Positions 31,947 through 33,325 of a stretch of 33,325 bases of DNA are shown in pieces; the stretch's first letter is position 1; every line of letters starts with the position of its first letter. Position numbers and translations under genes: made by a program. Source of the stretch: an uncultured Clostridia bacterium (lineage in GTDB: Bacteria; Bacillota; Clostridia; Oscillospirales; Acutalibacteraceae); contig CANQGK010000025.1 of NCBI GenBank assembly GCA_947623175.1, positions 1 to 33,325 on the forward strand, in the 5' to 3' direction. A model generated the notes under the pieces. The model saw nothing but the letters and a program-made list of their open reading frames with translations. It did not search any database and was not told where the DNA came from.

Positions 31947-32106
31947 TTATTGCCCTTGCAAGGTTTTCTTTTACCTCTTTGTGTCGTGGTATCGTTTCTG
32001 TTTCCGTTCCGTTTGTATATATGTCGTGCCCGCCTCCATTTCTTTTTAAGTACCAACCGTTTTTCTCGAGTAGCTTTACGAGGTCTGCTCTTTTCGTTTC
32101 CCTCAC
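31924..32106 (-). CDS. hicA: HicA-family toxin
   Basis: This small basic protein of about 57-60 residues has the double-stranded-RNA-binding-like HicA fold: LVKLLEKNGWYLKRNGGGHDIYTNG, with the conserved catalytic His in GGGHDIY, and IPRHKEVKENLARAI. HicA is an mRNA-cleaving toxin that HicB inhibits. The start is odd: the only standard codon is a GTG at 32106 that overlaps the AAGGAGGTG ribosome site. Comparison with the family would place the first residue three codons later, at an ACG, with better spacing from the ribosome site. Inefficient initiation could keep toxin levels low (inference). Confidence 0.9.
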   Translation of the reverse strand: MRETKRADLVKLLEKNGWYLKRNGGGHDIYTNGTETETIPRHKEVKENLARAIIKRRGLK

Positions 32107-32121
32107 CTCCTTACATTTATT

Positions 32122-32150
32122 ATTATACGCCTTTTATGCGCATTTATCAA
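32122..32150 (-). promoter_or_regulatory. Promoter of hicAB
   Basis: On the minus strand TTGATA (complement of 32145-32150) and a perfect TATAAT (complement of 32122-32127) with a 17-base spacer; the hicA ribosome site begins about 8 bases later. Confidence 0.82.
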
Positions 32151-32190
32151 GCCCCTTTTGTAAATTTTTTTGCACATTTTCGCGGGAATA

Positions 32191-32219
32191 TTGAAAAACC
32201 CGCTCAACCGTGCTATAAT
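32191..32219 (+). promoter_or_regulatory. Promoter of the structured RNA / HIRAN gene
   Basis: TTGAAA at 32191-32196 and perfect TATAAT at 32214-32219 with a 17-base spacer. Transcription should start near 32226, at the first bases of a long inverted repeat. Confidence 0.85.
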
Positions 32220-32224
32220 AGAAG

Positions 32225-32402
32225 TACCACACAAAACTTAATATTTTTTCTATGTTGTCTTAAAGTGCACATTTTTACTTTTCGGTAAAAATGTGGGCTC
32301 ATTTTCCGCATTTTGAGATAATGTAGAAAAAGTTTTGTGTGGTAGCAAAGTCGAGTCTGCGTTTTTCGGTGGGTGTAGGCGAGACTTGCGCCCACTTTTT
32401 TA
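32225..32402 (+). ncRNA. Structured ~175-nt leader or small RNA with terminator, unassigned class
   Basis: TACCACACAAAACTT (32225-32239) pairs perfectly with 32330-32344. Inside, TTTCTATGT (32247-32255) pairs with 32321-32329, TCTTAAA (32258-32264) with TTTGAGA (32312-32318), and ACATTTTTAC (32269-32278) with 32285-32294. The whole makes a rod of about 120 bases. An intrinsic terminator (32369-32379 with 32385-32395, then TTTTTTATTTT) follows, and the ribosome site of the HIRAN gene comes directly after. AGTCT near 32355 could pair with AGACT in the terminator loop side as an antiterminator. It could be a cis attenuator, an independent small RNA or a small inverted-repeat element; I match it to no known family. 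Confidence 0.65.
32369..32402 (+). terminator. Intrinsic terminator upstream of the HIRAN gene
   Basis: An 11-bp stem GTGGGTGTAGG/CTTGCGCCCAC with two or three G-T pairs and a CGAGA loop is followed by six T. It lies between promoter and start codon, so gene expression needs read-through. Confidence 0.85.
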
Positions 32403-32418
32403 TTTTGGAGGTTATCTT

Positions 32419-32862
32419 ATGAAAAAACTTAAACCGTGGCAAATTGTTTTACTCGTAATTTTTTATCCTGTCGGCATTATTTATTTAATCGTATGGCTTT
32501 GCAACCGCGATAAAAAAACCGCCGTTCCTCCCGCTATGCCGTCCGTTGTTTTGCGTGAATTTAATACAAAAGTTGTCGGTGTTACTTTCGGAAACAGCGA
32601 CGGCACAAGTCGCCAGGATATTGTAAAGGCTTGTAAACCGGGCGACGACATTATTTTCAAGCCCGTTCCCACTGCCGAATATCCCGACGCGGTCGGAGTT
32701 TTTAATAAGAGAGGGCAACAACTCGGACACCTCGGAGCCGATCTCGCCGCCGAGCTTAAAAGTAAATATCCCAATAATCCTATGAGCGTAACCGTAAACA
32801 ACATTACGGGCGGTGGAGATAAAAATTACGGGTGTAACTTACATATAACCATTTACCAATAA
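32419..32862 (+). CDS. Membrane-anchored HIRAN domain protein
   Basis: This protein of 147 residues starts at the ATG at 32419, with GGAGGT at 32407-32412; a longer frame upstream would translate through the terminator and is rejected. Residues about 6-28 (WQIVLLVIFYPVGIIYLIVW) form one membrane helix. Residues about 46-147 match a HIRAN domain (FNTKVVGVTFGNSDG, RQDIVKACKPGDDIIFKP, YPDAVGVFNKRGQQLGHL, and the end NYGCNLHITIY). HIRAN domains bind DNA 3' ends in SNF2-type repair proteins; alone and tethered to a membrane the role is unknown. The gene is preceded by the structured RNA and is convergent with the phage tail gene. Confidence 0.82.
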   Translation: MKKLKPWQIVLLVIFYPVGIIYLIVWLCNRDKKTAVPPAMPSVVLREFNTKVVGVTFGNSDGTSRQDIVKACKPGDDIIFKPVPTAEYPDAVGVFNKRGQQLGHLGADLAAELKSKYPNNPMSVTVNNITGGGDKNYGCNLHITIYQ

Positions 32863-32872
32863 ATAAAGCAAA

Positions 32873-32903
32873 AAGCGGGAGCATATAAGCCCCCGCTTTT
32901 TTA
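32873..32903. terminator. Bidirectional terminator between HIRAN and phage gene
   Basis: AAAAAGCGGG pairs with CCCGCTTTTTT around AGCATATAAGCCC; T runs lie on both strands. It separates two convergent genes and overlaps the stop codon region of the phage gene. Confidence 0.88.
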
Positions 32904-33325
32904 GTCGTCGTCCTCGAACTCGTCGCCCTTGTCTACTTTTATTTCCGCCGCCTCAAGCGTTTTTGAGATTTCGGCGAGGTATTCCTCTTGCGCCGCTCTT
33001 ATGTCCGAAATATGGTTTTGCACCGTGTCGCGCAAAACATTTGTAGCTCTTGTTCCCGGGTGTTTAACTATAAGCCCGTACATAGTGTCGTCATACGCGA
33101 GCACTTTTGCGTTTTTAGGCTTGATAATGTGCGGAGCCGTTCCAAACTCCACCCAATGCGGGCTCGCGTGAGAAGGTAGCTTTCCTTTCTTCTTTACACG
33201 CTGCCACGAATAAAAACCCACTTGTAAGGTGGGTTGCCCCGTCGAGCGGTTTATCATAACCCACGTTCCTATATGGTTTTTGAAACGCTTTGATCGCACG
33301 GGGATATTTTCGCGCAAGTATTTTC
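32901..33325 (-). CDS. HK97-gp10-like phage tail/neck protein (5' truncated by window)
   Basis: The frame is open to the right edge, so the start is probably outside; a TTG at 33317 is the first possible in-window start. The visible part has SPHWVEFGTAPHIIKPKNAKVLAY and VKHPGTRATNVLRDTV, which are hallmarks of the HK97-gp10/minor tail completion family (shown here in shortened form). An acidic tail GDEFEDDD ends the protein. Such proteins help to join head and tail. Its presence indicates a prophage or remnant. The genes that normally follow in a phage tail module are not found on its downstream side. Confidence 0.82.
   Translation of the reverse strand, partial: KYLRENIPVRSKRFKNHIGTWVMINRSTGQPTLQVGFYSWQRVKKKGKLPSHASPHWVEFGTAPHIIKPKNAKVLAYDDTMYGLIVKHPGTRATNVLRDTVQNHISDIRAAQEEYLAEISKTLEAAEIKVDKGDEFEDDD

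Noticed and set aside
32225-32402. 6S RNA
   Set aside because: The length is similar, but the terminator lies outside the rod, the large central bubble is not evident, and the RNA sits in front of a phage-linked gene.
32335-32418. Upstream GTG extension of the HIRAN gene
   Set aside because: Translation from 32335 would run through the terminator hairpin, whereas the ATG at 32419 has a consensus GGAGGT at proper spacing.
1-33325. CRISPR arrays or cas genes
   Set aside because: No regularly spaced repeats or Cas-type proteins were seen on either strand.

Overview
The window looks like a chromosomal segment of a low-to-moderate GC, Gram-positive anaerobe of the class Clostridia (Oscillospiraceae/Ruminococcaceae-like). 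The grounds are strong AGGAGG-type ribosome sites, canonical TTGACA-17-TATAAT promoters, an L10 leader, a T-box riboswitch, a CGAAC-N4-GTTCG (Gram-positive type) LexA box, and clostridial families such as DUF1846, PduL, VanY-like carboxypeptidase and AlkZ-related protein. The species cannot be named from the sequence alone.

Layout, left to right. 1-825: tail of an HxlR regulator followed by a flavin reductase. 967-2079 (minus): rplJ-rplL with L10 leader and promoter, not accompanied by rplKA or rpoBC. 2194-7183 (plus): zinc-ribbon membrane protein, tRNA-Met and tRNA-Glu, then lepA, a VanY-type carboxypeptidase and a DUF1846 protein. 7296-7976: AlkZ-related protein. 8045-13515 (minus): serS with its own promoter, then (in transcription order) pduL, hemW, a histidine phosphatase and a DUF1287 protein, and further upstream a Xer-type recombinase. 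13682-20536 (plus): a two-component system, a membrane-anchored amidase, a VTT/DedA-like protein and a large ABC ATPase-permease, which together look like an envelope-stress or antimicrobial-response module.

20561-29337 (plus) is the most unusual part: a T-box leader with a probable leucine (CUC) specifier heads a tightly packed seven-gene run. It encodes an isopropylmalate-synthase-like protein whose catalytic motifs are lost while its leucine-sensing domain is kept, a xylose-isomerase-like TIM barrel fused to an acyl-CoA synthetase, an amidohydrolase, MetY and acetyl-type MetA (methionine synthesis), a ThuA-domain protein and a second TIM-barrel isomerase. I do not know a described pathway that unites these genes.

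29539-33325 is accessory: a lone mazF, a small membrane protein under a perfect LexA operator (probable SOS-induced gene), an IS30 transposase, a HicAB toxin-antitoxin pair, a strongly structured, terminated leader RNA in front of a membrane-anchored HIRAN protein, and at the right edge an HK97-gp10-like phage tail/neck gene. The last 2-3 kb is therefore probably the end of a prophage or prophage remnant.
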